Assembly: GCA_965201045.1 (NCBI GenBank)
Contig: OZ241746.1
Coordinates: forward strand, 186,001 to 250,000
DNA: 64,000 nt
Source: JAPORK01 sp026710285
GTDB taxonomy: Bacteria > Pseudomonadota > Gammaproteobacteria > Pseudomonadales > Endozoicomonadaceae
Direction: 5' to 3'
Shown: positions 9,601-18,966 of the stretch, piece by piece
Numbering within the stretch: the stretch's first letter is position 1
Layout: the number at the start of each line of letters is the position of its first letter
The notes under the pieces: model-generated
Told to the model about the DNA's origin: nothing
Databases searched by the model: none
The model's input: the letters and a program-made list of their open reading frames with translations, nothing else
Made by a program: the position numbers and the translations under genes

Positions 9601-12098
9601 ATCGCAGAACGTTGATTATGATTACTCATTCGGTAATTTATTGTACATTGCTCAGGATCATTATACAGCTTAAATAGCTGCTGACCATCAGGCAATACAA
9701 TCCGGGTAACGGCATCCATATCATCATAATTATAAGTGACTATTAACTTATCTTTTTTCCCCTGTGAATTAATTGCATAATGATATACTTTGATAAGATG
9801 ACCGTAACGATCATAAGTGAACTGCTTTTTTAATAGCCATTTTCCAGGTGCTGCTCTACCGGTTACAGAGACCATTTCATCCCACTGTTGTAATTTTCTT
9901 CCGCTACTGTCAAAGATAATTTTTTCCTGTAAACCATTAGCGCTGGTCACTAATATTTGATTTAGTACAGGAGAAACAATATATTGATAATGTATATAAG
10001 CAGCAAAAGGCGTATGTACTGCTATATCCTTCCGAATTAAACGACCATAGTTATCATAGTGATAAAGATTTATATTAGTACCATCAATATTAGCTTGCTG
10101 AATAAGCTGATTAGTGAAAAGACTGGTTGTAATGGCAGGAAAACGCTGAAACCTGTTATCCCCCAGTTCAACCGTACTGTACATGGTTTTACTATAATCA
10201 TCACTGGTATAATAATAATGTCTGATTCGTGCAGACACCGGTGACAAGTTATTATACTCCTTTTTAAAGATAGTTTTTCTTAACAAACCATAGGTTAATC
10301 CATTATGAGGATCATCATAATAATAACGCTTTACAACAACCTTAGCACGACCTGACTGATGAACCTGATGATCAAGCATCAAAATATAACCTGTACCACT
10401 GCGATTCAATTCCCGTCGATAATAGTTATAAGTCGTCACAGGCAACATTACAGCAGAAATAATTTTTTTTGATGGGTAAATAGTAAAAGATTCTGGTAGT
10501 GTGTTGGCAGCCCATTCTTCAGGTATAGCAGGACAAGCTATATCACCTTTTACAGGACAATACATCACCTTAGTAACACGACCATAATTATCTTTTGAAT
10601 AAATCATTCTTCCTAATTCATCATAACTATTGATCACTATGTTTATATCAGGTTTTCCATCAATATCACCCCAAATTTTGGTAACTACTTTTAAAGGTAA
10701 ACTATAGGTAACAGGTAATTCCTCAAAGGAAGTATGTGCACAACCATTACGCCTGTCAGTACGACAGTAAAAAGTATCTGTTTCTGATAAAGTACGTCCG
10801 GTACGATCAGAAATTTTTTTATCATTAATCAATAAATGATATTTATTATAAGTTCGTATTTCTGTAATACGCTGATTATCTTCAAGCGTTCTGTAGGTAT
10901 AATCAGCCGGTACTTCAAACAACAGATCCCGGACTGAATAATCTGTAGAAAAAGAATGCCCTGCATTGAAACCAAGATAATTATGATTATTGGCATTAAT
11001 TTCAGAATAACCATAATGAATAACTAAAGGCGATTGAGTGATATTAGTAACCGTTGTTTCATTAGAGACAGCACACAATGATAAAATTGCTTGTCTGACT
11101 GTTGTAATCATCCGTATTGCACTGGTACAGTTGTAGTAAAATATCTTTCTCAGACCTGTAGGATAATCAAGCTCAGTAATTAAATTTCCCTTGTATCTTA
11201 TCTGGATACTCGATCCGTTTATATGATTTTGTACAGGCAGTACAACAGATTTTAGTTGATCATTTGATCGGTTAATACGCACTTTAACCGGTTGTCCCAT
11301 TGCTCCCTGGCTAATGACGATGATATAATTTTCATGATAGATAATTTTTATTTGATGGTTTTGGTTATCAGTAATATTGGTTAATAAATGAGTTCCCGGT
11401 GCATAAAAAAAATTAACCGCATTGCCATCCTGTCGCTCCAGTCGTATTTCATAACCTTTATTATTGAGTATTTCCCGCAAACCATTTGCATAAGTAATCA
11501 TTAATTCACTGTATTGGTTACCTCGAATATCAATGTCTTTTAATTTATGGTAAAGCAGTTTCCATTTTTGATTATCCATTTTTTGCAAATAGAGGTTTTG
11601 TCCTGTACTCATAGTAAGCTGATTTACATGTAAATTAAAATGTGTTAAATTCCAGGACCAACCGGTACCCAATGAATCTGGATTAGCATGACTGCCGCTG
11701 TTGTAACTAATTTTTAAATTGATATCAGGACCATGCCCCAGATTACTTATCATACTACCGATCTTTATAAAAGCGGTCAGCACTCCTGTTCTTGGATCTG
11801 TCTGCGTATTCCAGGTCTTATCAAAATTAAAAGCATTTGACCATGGATTACTATTAGCTGTATTAGTTAATCGCTGCTTTCCATTAAAACTTTTCTTATA
11901 ACGATAATTATTGGCATGTTGGCTATGGGTATTTTTCTCAGTTGATATATTGGGTATTTGCTTATCTTCAATGTTTGATAATGCTACAGATAATGGAGAA
12001 AGCATAACTGAAAAGAGCTGACTGGAAAAAATAACTAATAAAAAAAATATTGAATAAAATATAAAGATATCTATTTTTTTATTACGTGAATTTTTCAT
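6642..12098 (-). CDS. RHS/YD-repeat protein (copy 3, 1818 aa)
   Basis: Same architecture as copy 2: hydrophobic N-terminus at about 9-35, TDPRTG N-terminal domain, YD-repeat shell, RHS core ending in IDPDGN, hydrophobic block and conserved tail ending in EYILF. It is a mosaic relative to copy 2. The part from about residue 495 through the core, and the stretch just after the membrane block, are nearly identical, while the first ~490 residues, the membrane block itself and a short stretch near 1710-1725 differ. The long identical part suggests a recent duplication or gene conversion. It is followed on the minus strand by a 220-nt spacer before copy 2. Upstream lies a degraded accessory region, so this copy is the first gene of its local RHS group. 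Confidence 0.93.
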   Translation of the reverse strand: MKNSRNKKIDIFIFYSIFFLLVIFSSQLFSVMLSPLSVALSNIEDKQIPNISTEKNTHSQHANNYRYKKSFNGKQRLTNTANSNPWSNAFNFDKTWNTQTDPRTGVLTAFIKIGSMISNLGHGPDINLKISYNSGSHANPDSLGTGWSWNLTHFNLHVNQLTMSTGQNLYLQKMDNQKWKLLYHKLKDIDIRGNQYSELMITYANGLREILNNKGYEIRLERQDGNAVNFFYAPGTHLLTNITDNQNHQIKIIYHENYIIVISQGAMGQPVKVRINRSNDQLKSVVLPVQNHINGSSIQIRYKGNLITELDYPTGLRKIFYYNCTSAIRMITTVRQAILSLCAVSNETTVTNITQSPLVIHYGYSEINANNHNYLGFNAGHSFSTDYSVRDLLFEVPADYTYRTLEDNQRITEIRTYNKYHLLINDKKISDRTGRTLSETDTFYCRTDRRNGCAHTSFEELPVTYSLPLKVVTKIWGDIDGKPDINIVINSYDELGRMIYSKDNYGRVTKVMYCPVKGDIACPAIPEEWAANTLPESFTIYPSKKIISAVMLPVTTYNYYRRELNRSGTGYILMLDHQVHQSGRAKVVVKRYYYDDPHNGLTYGLLRKTIFKKEYNNLSPVSARIRHYYYTSDDYSKTMYSTVELGDNRFQRFPAITTSLFTNQLIQQANIDGTNINLYHYDNYGRLIRKDIAVHTPFAAYIHYQYIVSPVLNQILVTSANGLQEKIIFDSSGRKLQQWDEMVSVTGRAAPGKWLLKKQFTYDRYGHLIKVYHYAINSQGKKDKLIVTYNYDDMDAVTRIVLPDGQQLFKLYNDPEQCTINYRMSNHNQRSAITIVHHNELDKPVQSITLPAFQGSLSAVKKLCYRNEWQQDARISKMTYDGFGRNISSTDPAGRTRTKIYNSLGEITITKDNSGNEMHYAYDFTGHLISAYKQYKGFAGFGGWLMYSAQYNPAGQLIWKVNSSQQKTTYAYTADGHPATIITPGGHIISFRYNLSGLLIARYIDGKLQLRNTYDPVTLLLIKKADSTGTTQYIYADDGELQQEIHTGKYGYPDYKLQWFYDLNRRLTAQTDINGNKTSTQYDQLGRVTALYYHTLQGHRQLLAKLAYDDFARTAAIYYGSGMQRNIDYDGYGRRYQVKDILNKQLLFQWNYTYDVINNIIQLKQQGQDNQTGLLNYRYDIQNNLISMTCNGSSGLPLCPRDTAFSGSGLNDAPVIIRQDYHFNPLNRMIKLTEVLQNSLATTTLNKVVSYHYYNKMPLRLQSINMRWNNNAPVDRDFNYDMAGNMITDGEGNKITYNSLNQIANVITAVGEHSYYRYNGSGKEVMEKTPFSIHHLFYHGHNLINESIYTHQNQTMHIVGYQNIVRIMDGMIDQYYEKNYKGDITGVLTRNPSNGQFELSQSNVYSPYGMCWHYPKSATPFYQQLLTGFNSERTDPITHWQFLGAGQRTYNPQQHYFVSEDPAGDGYAFAANNPIMKIDPDGNTSRPMGKALRITNYITTLGLSATHKQWAAIVGTLILGAAFVISTAVAVLSATGDLLAAVVSYTFTSGLSVVPFLAELEPASREMDIAGIVIGSIALVTTIAVGTPIVGRAIFNGVKAITNTLSAFGAAEVSENITSQVEAIPMRVLRSAEMQADLGKDLLRFDPELMITRENEASYLTLQSDKQVDDAVVALRYARGKMDNSIAAALTASKLSGKPLNLNSIDEYLAAIKTERSSADFLYPYVSDIKKEAMNQLFKPFGEFKTDDYNILSAQLSVDPTVGPLIVRHHHMGTFVIYFDENNANLMIARYSYARSLMERFHAEKTAPYYKIDEYILF

Positions 12099-12565
12099 TT
12101 TAAATTGTAACCATGTAACATAATGACCTGCAATTCAGGTAATTAGGCTATTTCATAAATGAAGTTAACTATTGATTTAACACACAAAAGTAATTTTTTA
12201 CGTTTATTAAAAATATTGACGATTATCTTTTTTCTTTTAAAATAGAATTAAATTCAGGAGATACTTGTAACATACTACAAAACTTATTCCAATCCAGATA
12301 AAATAAGCTGAATCGTCTAAATTCTTTATCTTATATAGTATAGTAGCGAAAGAGTAAGCCCTTATAGAAACCACCTTTTAAAATAGCATGTCATATACAG
12401 GAAAACCACCTGAAACTATTTTAAGTATTATTCATATTACACTTTGCATCAGCTATTAAGCGTAATGTACATAACTAATAAATCAAATAAATGAGTACTG
12501 TCTCATCATTATACCTAACAAAATAAACAAACCTTGTATTTTTAAAATCAGATAAAAGTAAATAA
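12099..12565. other. Intergenic AT-rich stretch, no gene seen
   Basis: Leader region of RHS copy 3 and spacer toward the methyltransferase remnant. All frames are broken by frequent stops and I recognise no RNA gene. It does not resemble the conserved spacers of the RHS array at 34234-51502. Confidence 0.5.
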
Positions 12566-12826
12566 GACATCTCTTGTCCGGATCTAAATTATGTCGTACT
12601 TCAGGAAGGTTTAGAAGCTGATCTGTCAAAAGTAGCACATCTTGCATTAAAACCTGGTGGCAGACTGTACGTTATAACAGATAATTCAGACGCTGATCGG
12701 TTGAGTGCCTATATGTCTGCAACTCGCAAACTATTTCATTCTATGACCTATAGCCATTTTACCGGAGAACAATTTGGGGTTAAAGCTTTAGGTGGATTTA
12801 AATTTGCGATGGTATTTACAAAATAA
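12566..12826 (+). pseudogene. C-terminal remnant of a class I SAM-dependent methyltransferase
   Basis: An 86-codon open stretch between a TAA at 12563 and a TAA at 12824, with no good start or Shine-Dalgarno. The translation contains LALKPGGRLYVITDN, the typical strand after motif III of Rossmann-fold methyltransferases, and ends in ALGGFKFAMVFTK, a typical last beta-hairpin. The SAM-binding GxGxG region and the first half of the domain are absent. I read it as a leftover of a deleted gene at the edge of the accessory region. The exact methyltransferase family cannot be told. Confidence 0.55.
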
Positions 12827-12848
12827 CTGATAAGATGAGCAGCAAGAA

Positions 12849-12891
12849 TGAGCACCTAACAGTGCTCAATACCCTGGCAGCAAAGCGCCAG
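12849..12891. terminator. Two small hairpins between the methyltransferase remnant and the ankyrin genes
   Basis: A 7-bp stem TGAGCAC/GTGCTCA with a 6-nt loop (12849-12868) is followed by CTGGC/GCCAG with an 8-nt loop (12874-12891). The first lies just after the stop of the plus-strand methyltransferase remnant and may be its old terminator. Only a weak T-rich stretch follows, so rho-independent function is doubtful. Confidence 0.35.
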
Positions 12892-12920
12892 AGTCTGTTG
12901 TTTATGATCGATAACTAATA

Positions 12921-12998
12921 ACACTGTTTTTTTATTTTTCGGAGTTACAGTGGTACTATGCAACAAAAAACTGGAAAATAGTGGCTTTTTACCAATAT
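12921..12998. repeat. Duplicated 3' flank of the ankyrin genes (copy a)
   Basis: The 3' flank, running just into the coding end, matches 15611-15692 downstream of the second ankyrin gene; the shared core includes TACTATGCAACAA. The match shows the duplication unit extended beyond the coding region. Confidence 0.65.
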
Positions 12999-15343
12999 TC
13001 ATACTCGTCTTCACTCCAATGATTATATTCACATTGGCTTTTTCTCCAACACAATTGAGTATGATGATTTAATTTATTTTTAATTGTCTGATCAGCACCC
13101 TTTCTAATTAAGTATTGAAAAATGTTTTTGTGTCCATTAATACCAGCGTCATAAAGCGGAGTATTACCATAATCATCCTGACAATTGATATCAACTAAGC
13201 ACTTACCGTTATGACCTTTGAGAGACCCTAAAAAATATTTAACTATATGCATATCTCCATTTAAACAAGCAAAATGAAAAGGCTGAACTCCCTGACTATT
13301 TTTTGTTTGGCAATCAGCACCGGCACTTACTAATTGTTTGACACTTTCTAAATCTCCTATAATAACGGCTTTATGGAGCGCAGTGTGACTTTTCATATCT
13401 TTAATATTGATAAAATCAACACTCACTCTTTTTGATAGTTTTTCAATAAAATCAGGGTTATTTCCTACAAGAACATGAAAAACTGTGGAGCCATAATTAT
13501 TTTTAATTTGGATATCGGCACCTGCCTTCAGTAACATGTTGGTACAATTTTTTCTTGCGCTATGCATGAGTGTATTATAAAGTGGAGTGTTACCATAACT
13601 ATCTTGTTTATTAATATCAACACAAGCAAAACTTAACAGACATGAGACACATTCTTCTTTACTAAGGATAGCAGCCCTGTTAAGTGCAGTGCATCCAAAC
13701 TTATTACGAAGATTAATGCTCTCATCATTCATCACACCTATTAACTTAGGGATACACTGACAACTATACTCTACAGCAGTATGAAGAGCAGTATATTCAT
13801 GGTTATTGCAGATACTAACATCAGCGCCTGAATTTATTAATAACTGAAGACAATCTGGTTGATTTTTGTAAACAGCAGCGTGAACTGCAGTGCTACCAAA
13901 GTCATCCTGAGGATTAATATCAATACCGGTAACTGTTAGTAACAATTTAATACATTCTGTGTGCCCTCCAAGAGAACATTTGTGAAGAGCTGTTTCTTTC
14001 TTATTGTTTCTGGCATTGACTTCATCAGACGTTATAAACGGTAATCGTTGCTGGATATATTCTATATCCCCTGTAGCAGCAGCTTGATGAAGTTTGGTAT
14101 TACCGTTCACATCTATTTTAACAATGTTTTTATCAGAAATTGTACAATGTGATAAAGAATCAACACACTGTAAAACCTTTGTGTTGGCAGTAGCCCTGGA
14201 GGTTTTTTGAGTTTTGATAGAAGCACTATCTAAATCTCTGACTGTACAAGCACCATATCCATTAGCAGTTGTCACAGAGGATGGGTTATGCAGAGAGTCA
14301 CTGCTAATATTGACCTTGGTGGTCTTGGTTTCTATCTTTTTTAATAAGGCACTCACATATGTTTTATTACTTTTTTCAGTAGCAGAACAAAAAGGTGTGT
14401 GGTCGTTTTTATTTTGTATGTTCACAGGACAACCTTGTGTATTTTCCGCACACAAATGTGGATTCTGTGAAGTTTTTATAAAATTAGCCTCACCTGAAAT
14501 TTTTATCTGCCCGGAGCGAACTTTCATTAATAACTCAACACAGTTTGTGTGTCCAGTTTCGACAGCACAAACAATCGGATTAAGCCCATTATTATTTTTA
14601 GTATTTATATCATCAGTACTGTTGACTGTTAACAACCACCTGAGACAATCATAATGCCCTTCTCTGGCAGCGAGATGCAGCGGAATATTACCATCATTAT
14701 TTTTGATATTGATATCAATATCTGCATGCTGCAAACAAACAACTTTATCACTAATGACAGGCAATACAAGATCAATATTCTCTTTATAATTTACCAATAG
14801 TCTTACACATGACATATGACCTTTACGGGCTGCAAGATGAAAGATTGTATTGCCCTGTCCATCCTGGAGATTAATGTTATCAATATCATGTAATAAATGA
14901 GTTAAGATTACAGTGTTTCCTGTAAATGCTGCGACATGAAAAGCTGTCATTCCCTGTTGATTTGCGATGTTAACATTGGCTTTTGCATTAATTAATAAAT
15001 GAGCACCTCCTGTAAAATCATTATAAATCGCTTCATGAAGAGGCGTGTTGCCATACCCGTTTTGAATATTAACATCAGCCCCCGTTGCAATTAGCTGCCG
15101 GATAGCTTCTGTATCATGATTTGTTACAGCAACAAATAATTTATTAGCAAAGACTGACAGGCTAAAAAGCAGCAGTAATAGTGATAATAGTAAATTCAGG
15201 ATACTTTTAAACCGATCAGGCAATACATTGCTAAACCAGACAGATAAACTGTTAATAAATCTTTTTTTTGATGACCAAATAAACGCAAACAACATAAATA
15301 CTACTCTAATATTACTCAATGTTCTGATGTGGTTACACGACAT
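12989..15343 (-). CDS. Ankyrin-repeat protein with N-terminal membrane/signal segment (784 aa)
   Basis: A hydrophobic stretch at about 48-64 ends in SVFA-NK, which looks like a Sec cleavage site, so the protein is probably exported or anchored with the repeats outside. Ankyrin repeats start at about residue 66, with signatures such as GNTPLHEAIYND, GMTAFHVAAFTG and GNTIFHLAARKG. A poorly matching insert of about 110 residues (roughly 290-400) separates a second long repeat block that runs almost to the C-terminus. The start at 15343 has a good GGAG six nt upstream. The neighbouring paralogue starts at the residue matching Met17 here, and a TTG start just before PDRFKSIL would give a classic-length signal peptide. 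It is a tandem duplicate of 15701-17992. Ankyrin proteins in host-associated bacteria often bind host proteins, but no target can be named. Confidence 0.88.
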   Translation of the reverse strand: MSCNHIRTLSNIRVVFMLFAFIWSSKKRFINSLSVWFSNVLPDRFKSILNLLLSLLLLLFSLSVFANKLFVAVTNHDTEAIRQLIATGADVNIQNGYGNTPLHEAIYNDFTGGAHLLINAKANVNIANQQGMTAFHVAAFTGNTVILTHLLHDIDNINLQDGQGNTIFHLAARKGHMSCVRLLVNYKENIDLVLPVISDKVVCLQHADIDINIKNNDGNIPLHLAAREGHYDCLRWLLTVNSTDDINTKNNNGLNPIVCAVETGHTNCVELLMKVRSGQIKISGEANFIKTSQNPHLCAENTQGCPVNIQNKNDHTPFCSATEKSNKTYVSALLKKIETKTTKVNISSDSLHNPSSVTTANGYGACTVRDLDSASIKTQKTSRATANTKVLQCVDSLSHCTISDKNIVKIDVNGNTKLHQAAATGDIEYIQQRLPFITSDEVNARNNKKETALHKCSLGGHTECIKLLLTVTGIDINPQDDFGSTAVHAAVYKNQPDCLQLLINSGADVSICNNHEYTALHTAVEYSCQCIPKLIGVMNDESINLRNKFGCTALNRAAILSKEECVSCLLSFACVDINKQDSYGNTPLYNTLMHSARKNCTNMLLKAGADIQIKNNYGSTVFHVLVGNNPDFIEKLSKRVSVDFINIKDMKSHTALHKAVIIGDLESVKQLVSAGADCQTKNSQGVQPFHFACLNGDMHIVKYFLGSLKGHNGKCLVDINCQDDYGNTPLYDAGINGHKNIFQYLIRKGADQTIKNKLNHHTQLCWRKSQCEYNHWSEDEYEYW

Positions 15344-15700
15344 CTACAACTCCATGTACTCACTACACATTGTAAATTCTTAAACCTTAAATTTTTTGTT
15401 ACTCTTTTATGTTCAACTGTTTAAAAATGTTAAATGATTCCAGAGCCATAAAACACTTTTAAACAAACTGTGTGAAATTTAATCATTAAAATAGAAAACT
15501 CATCCACATATGATAAAATTTTGTCATTTCTGTAATGAATCGCACCATAACCTTTTTCACACCATCATCAGGAGTTAACTGTTACTACACATTTTCTATA
15601 ATGAAAAATAATACTGTTTTTTATTTTTTGGAGCCATAGCAATACTATGCAACAAGAAAAACTGGAAAACAGCGACTTTTTATCAATATTTAAAACCTGC
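15344..15700. other. Spacer between the duplicated ankyrin genes
   Basis: A 357-nt AT-rich spacer without a gene. The right part (15611-15692) repeats the 3' flank of the other ankyrin gene at 12921-12998. The left part contains the Shine-Dalgarno (GGAG) of the 12989-15343 gene. Confidence 0.5.
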
Positions 15701-17992
15701 TCAGATAGGAAGTCTTAAACCTATAAGTGTTTTTTTGCTGACCTTCTCTTCATCAAATAATATAGGAGAATGACCAAATTTATTTTTTAGTGTCCTATCA
15801 GCACCCTTTCTAATTAAGTAGCTAAAAACGTCTCTGTGTCCGTTACGACCAGCTCCATAAAGCGGAGTATTACCAAAATCATCCTGACAATTTATATCAA
15901 TTAAGTGCTGACCGTTACGATCTTTGCAAGACTCTAAAAAATATCTAACTATTTCCACATATCCATTTATACAAGCAGAATAAAAAGCCTGAGCTCCCTG
16001 ATTATCTTCGAGCAGGATATCAGCACCGGCACTTCTCAGTTTTTTAATACTTTCTAAATCTCCTATCGCAGCAGCTCTGTGAAGTGCAGTTCTACCTTTT
16101 ATATCTTTTCTATTGATAAAATCAATGTCCAGTTTTTGCAATAATTGTTCAATAAACTCAGGCTTCTTTCCTACAGCAGCATGAAGAACAGTAGAACCAC
16201 CTTCATTTCTAATGTGGACATCAGCATTTTTATTTAGTAATATTTTTACAGAGTGTTTACTCACTGTACTTGATTTAATGAGAGCATTATGAAGTGGAGT
16301 GTTACCATGCTTATCTTGTACATTAATATCAACACAACTGAATGTTAATAACAAACTGATGCAGCTTTTTTTATCCCTGGTAACAGCTTTGTTAAACGCA
16401 GTAAAACCAGACTTATTACAAAAATTAACACGCTCAGGCTTCATCACAGGTATTAATTTAGAGATGCATCTACGACTATTATCTACAGCATAATGAAGAG
16501 CAGTATTTTGATAATTATCGTCGATATTCGTATCAGCATTGGCATCTATTAATAGCTGAAGGCATTCCGGAAAGTTTGCGTAAACAGCATTGTGAACTGC
16601 AGTGTTACCAGAGACATCTGTAGCATTAATCTCAAGACCGGGAACTGTTAGCAGACATTTAATAAATTCTGTGTGCCCTGCAAGAGAACATTTATGAAGT
16701 GCTGTTTCTCTATTATTATTTCTGGCATTGACCTCATCAGGCGTCATGAACGGTAATCGTTGCCAGATATATTCTATATCCCCTATAGCAGCAGCTTTAT
16801 GAAGCGCAGTATTACCCCACACATCTGTTTTAACAACGCTTTTATCAGTAATTGTACAATGTGATAAAGAAACAGCACACTGTAAGACCTCCGGATTAGT
16901 AGCATCTTCAGAGATATTTTGAGTATTGATATGAGCGCTCTGTGAATCTCTTTCTATACAAGCATCACCTCCATTAACAGTTGTCAAAGAGGATGGGCTA
17001 TACTGAGAGTCATCTGCAATATTGATCTGTAGCTCTGTATTTGTTGATAATGCATCAGCATATATTTTATTTGGCTTTTTAATAGCAGAACAAAAAACAT
17101 CGTCTTGTTTATTTTTTGTATTGGCAGGAATATCGTGTGTACTGCTTATACACAGATGCGAACTCTGTGAACTTTCTTTAAAATCAGCTTCATCTAAAAT
17201 ACTGCTCTTCCTGGAACAAACTTTCATTAACAATTCAACACAGTTTGTGTGTCCGGTTGCTACAGCACAATCAATCGGATTAAACTCATTATTATTTTTA
17301 GCATCTACATCAATATTTTTGGCTGTTAACAACCACGAGAGACACCCACAACATCCTCCTGTGGCAGCCAGATGTAGCGGAGTGTTACCATCGTTATTTT
17401 TGATATTGATATCAATATCTGCATGCTGCAAACAAACAACTTTATCACTAATGACAGGCAATACAAGATCAATATTCTCTTTATAATTTACCAATAGTTT
17501 TACACATGACATATGACCTTTACGGGCTGCAAGATGAAAGATTGTATTGCCCTGTCCATCCTGGAGATTAATGTTATCAATATCATGTAATAAATGAGTT
17601 AAGATTGCAGTGTTTCCTGTAAATGCTGCGACATGAAAAGCTGTCATTCCCTGTTGATTTGCGATGTTAACATTGGCTTTTGCATTAATTAATAAATAAG
17701 CACCTTCTGTAAAATCATTATAAATCGCTTCATGAAGAGGCGTGTTGCCATACCCGTTTTGAATATTAACATCAGCCCCCGTTGCAATTAGCTGCCGGAT
17801 AGCTTCTGTATCATGATTTGTTACAGCAACAAATAATTTATTAGCAAAGACTGACAGGCTAAAAAGCAGCAGTAATAGTGATAATAGTAAATTCAGGATA
17901 CTTTTAAACCGATCAGGCAATACATTGCTAAACCAGACAGACAAACCATTAATAAACCATTTTTTTGATAATAAAATAAATGCACACAACAT
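15701..17992 (-). CDS. Ankyrin-repeat protein with N-terminal membrane/signal segment (763 aa), tandem paralogue
   Basis: Paralogue of 12989-15343 with the same layout: hydrophobic segment ending in SVFA-NK at about 31-51, first ankyrin block, a divergent Ser/Asn-rich insert (about 270-380), and a second long ankyrin block with GNTALHKAAAIG, GRTALHRAAAIG and GNTPLYGAG signatures. The first ~205 residues are almost identical to the paralogue at DNA level (17394-17945 against 14695-15255), while the rest has diverged, so the 5' part has been homogenised. The C-termini also differ: this copy ends in a short LIGLRLPI tail. Export and host interaction are inferred. Confidence 0.88.
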   Translation of the reverse strand: MLCAFILLSKKWFINGLSVWFSNVLPDRFKSILNLLLSLLLLLFSLSVFANKLFVAVTNHDTEAIRQLIATGADVNIQNGYGNTPLHEAIYNDFTEGAYLLINAKANVNIANQQGMTAFHVAAFTGNTAILTHLLHDIDNINLQDGQGNTIFHLAARKGHMSCVKLLVNYKENIDLVLPVISDKVVCLQHADIDINIKNNDGNTPLHLAATGGCCGCLSWLLTAKNIDVDAKNNNEFNPIDCAVATGHTNCVELLMKVCSRKSSILDEADFKESSQSSHLCISSTHDIPANTKNKQDDVFCSAIKKPNKIYADALSTNTELQINIADDSQYSPSSLTTVNGGDACIERDSQSAHINTQNISEDATNPEVLQCAVSLSHCTITDKSVVKTDVWGNTALHKAAAIGDIEYIWQRLPFMTPDEVNARNNNRETALHKCSLAGHTEFIKCLLTVPGLEINATDVSGNTAVHNAVYANFPECLQLLIDANADTNIDDNYQNTALHYAVDNSRRCISKLIPVMKPERVNFCNKSGFTAFNKAVTRDKKSCISLLLTFSCVDINVQDKHGNTPLHNALIKSSTVSKHSVKILLNKNADVHIRNEGGSTVLHAAVGKKPEFIEQLLQKLDIDFINRKDIKGRTALHRAAAIGDLESIKKLRSAGADILLEDNQGAQAFYSACINGYVEIVRYFLESCKDRNGQHLIDINCQDDFGNTPLYGAGRNGHRDVFSYLIRKGADRTLKNKFGHSPILFDEEKVSKKTLIGLRLPI

Positions 17993-18189
17993 AAATACTA
18001 CTTCAATATCATTGAATACGTCAGATACTTTTTAAAATTTGTAATATTAAAAAAATAATTATTCTTAGCGTACTGTTTTTTACAGTTATCAATAATATAC
18101 TTTAAAATCAACGCTTTACATAAAAATTATAAGTTATTGTGTTGTTAATATAGTCGTATCTGCTGAAAATACAAGACAAATACAAAAAT

Positions 18190-18560
18190 CAATCAGATTG
18201 TTGCATTTTAATTCTGTTCTCTGCTCTGCCTTTTGCAGAATAGATATTGTCTTGTACAAATCTGATATTTTATCGCTTTTTTCATAAAACTGACATCAAC
18301 TGCGACAATATACTTTTTCCTTTTGATTCAATAGCGAGTCATTTATAGCTAAAACTGCCAGATTAAAATCTCTTCTGTACCATCGCCTGAACCGCTTTTC
18401 ATCTGTTCTATAATGACGATTCATATCTCCAAACGTTGCTTTTCCACAAAAAGCATGAGAGCACACAGCAAAATGCTAATAAATGTTTTGATGTTTTTAA
18501 ATTGACAGTGAACTCGAAGTTTGATCTAATGCACGCTTCTTGAATAGTTTTTTGTTCATT
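18190..18560 (-). mobile_element. Decayed DDE transposase (IS4-like superfamily) remnant
   Basis: The minus-strand translation, spread over shifting frames, gives CGKATFGDMNRHYRTDEKRF followed by RRWYRRDFN, then IVAVDVSFMKK and SAKGRAENRI. These match the order of conserved blocks in a common IS4-type DDE transposase family: the N-terminal FRRWF block, then the first catalytic Asp in VAVDxSFxxKSGK, then the SRAE block. At least two frameshifts and several stops make it dead. A possible terminal end lies near 18651 (CAGGACTTATGCATTGAG). No second end is obvious. Confidence 0.6.
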
Positions 18561-18804
18561 TTTAAGTTTCTACAGATTCTGAACATGAAACTTTTTCAGC
18601 TAAAGCTGTGCAGTATTAACACATTTAGAGGGTAAAAAAATCAAACGAATCAGGACTTATGCATTGAGAGACTTTCGGATTTTCGCATACCCTGAAAATT
18701 TTTAAAACTAAACGATTCCCGGTAAGAACCTGAGCTCAATAGTTAATTTGATTTTTTTACCTATTTTCACAAAGAAAAGAGCAAACAGAAATAAGTACTA
18801 AAAT

Positions 18805-18966
18805 ATGATGAAAAAATTAATTTTATCAGCTTTACTCAGCACTTTGTTTTGTCAATACGTAAGTGCTACAAATGAACCTGCAGCTCTAGCTGAAGAATTC
18901 AGTGGACTAACAGACTCCAGCCAGCTACACAACAGCCAGGAAAATAGCAATACGGTACCGCATTAA
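18805..18966 (+). CDS. Short ORF encoding a signal peptide, probable 5' part of a frameshifted ankyrin gene (53 aa)
   Basis: Starts ATGATG and encodes a textbook Sec signal (MMKKLILSALLSTLFCQYVSA, cleavage after VSA), then a polar stretch ending at the TAA at 18964. That stop overlaps the ATG of the next ORF (TAATG). The following ankyrin reading frame actually extends upstream of that ATG as TALMYACMRG, so the two ORFs most likely were one secreted ankyrin protein separated by a frameshift near 18950-18960. Translational coupling of two separate products is the alternative. No strong Shine-Dalgarno is seen. Confidence 0.5.
   Translation: MMKKLILSALLSTLFCQYVSATNEPAALAEEFSGLTDSSQLHNSQENSNTVPH

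Noticed and set aside
14214..14654. 146-codon plus-strand ORF inside the ankyrin gene
   Set aside because: It is antisense to a clear ankyrin coding region, and its Cys/Phe-rich translation is typical of a shadow frame.
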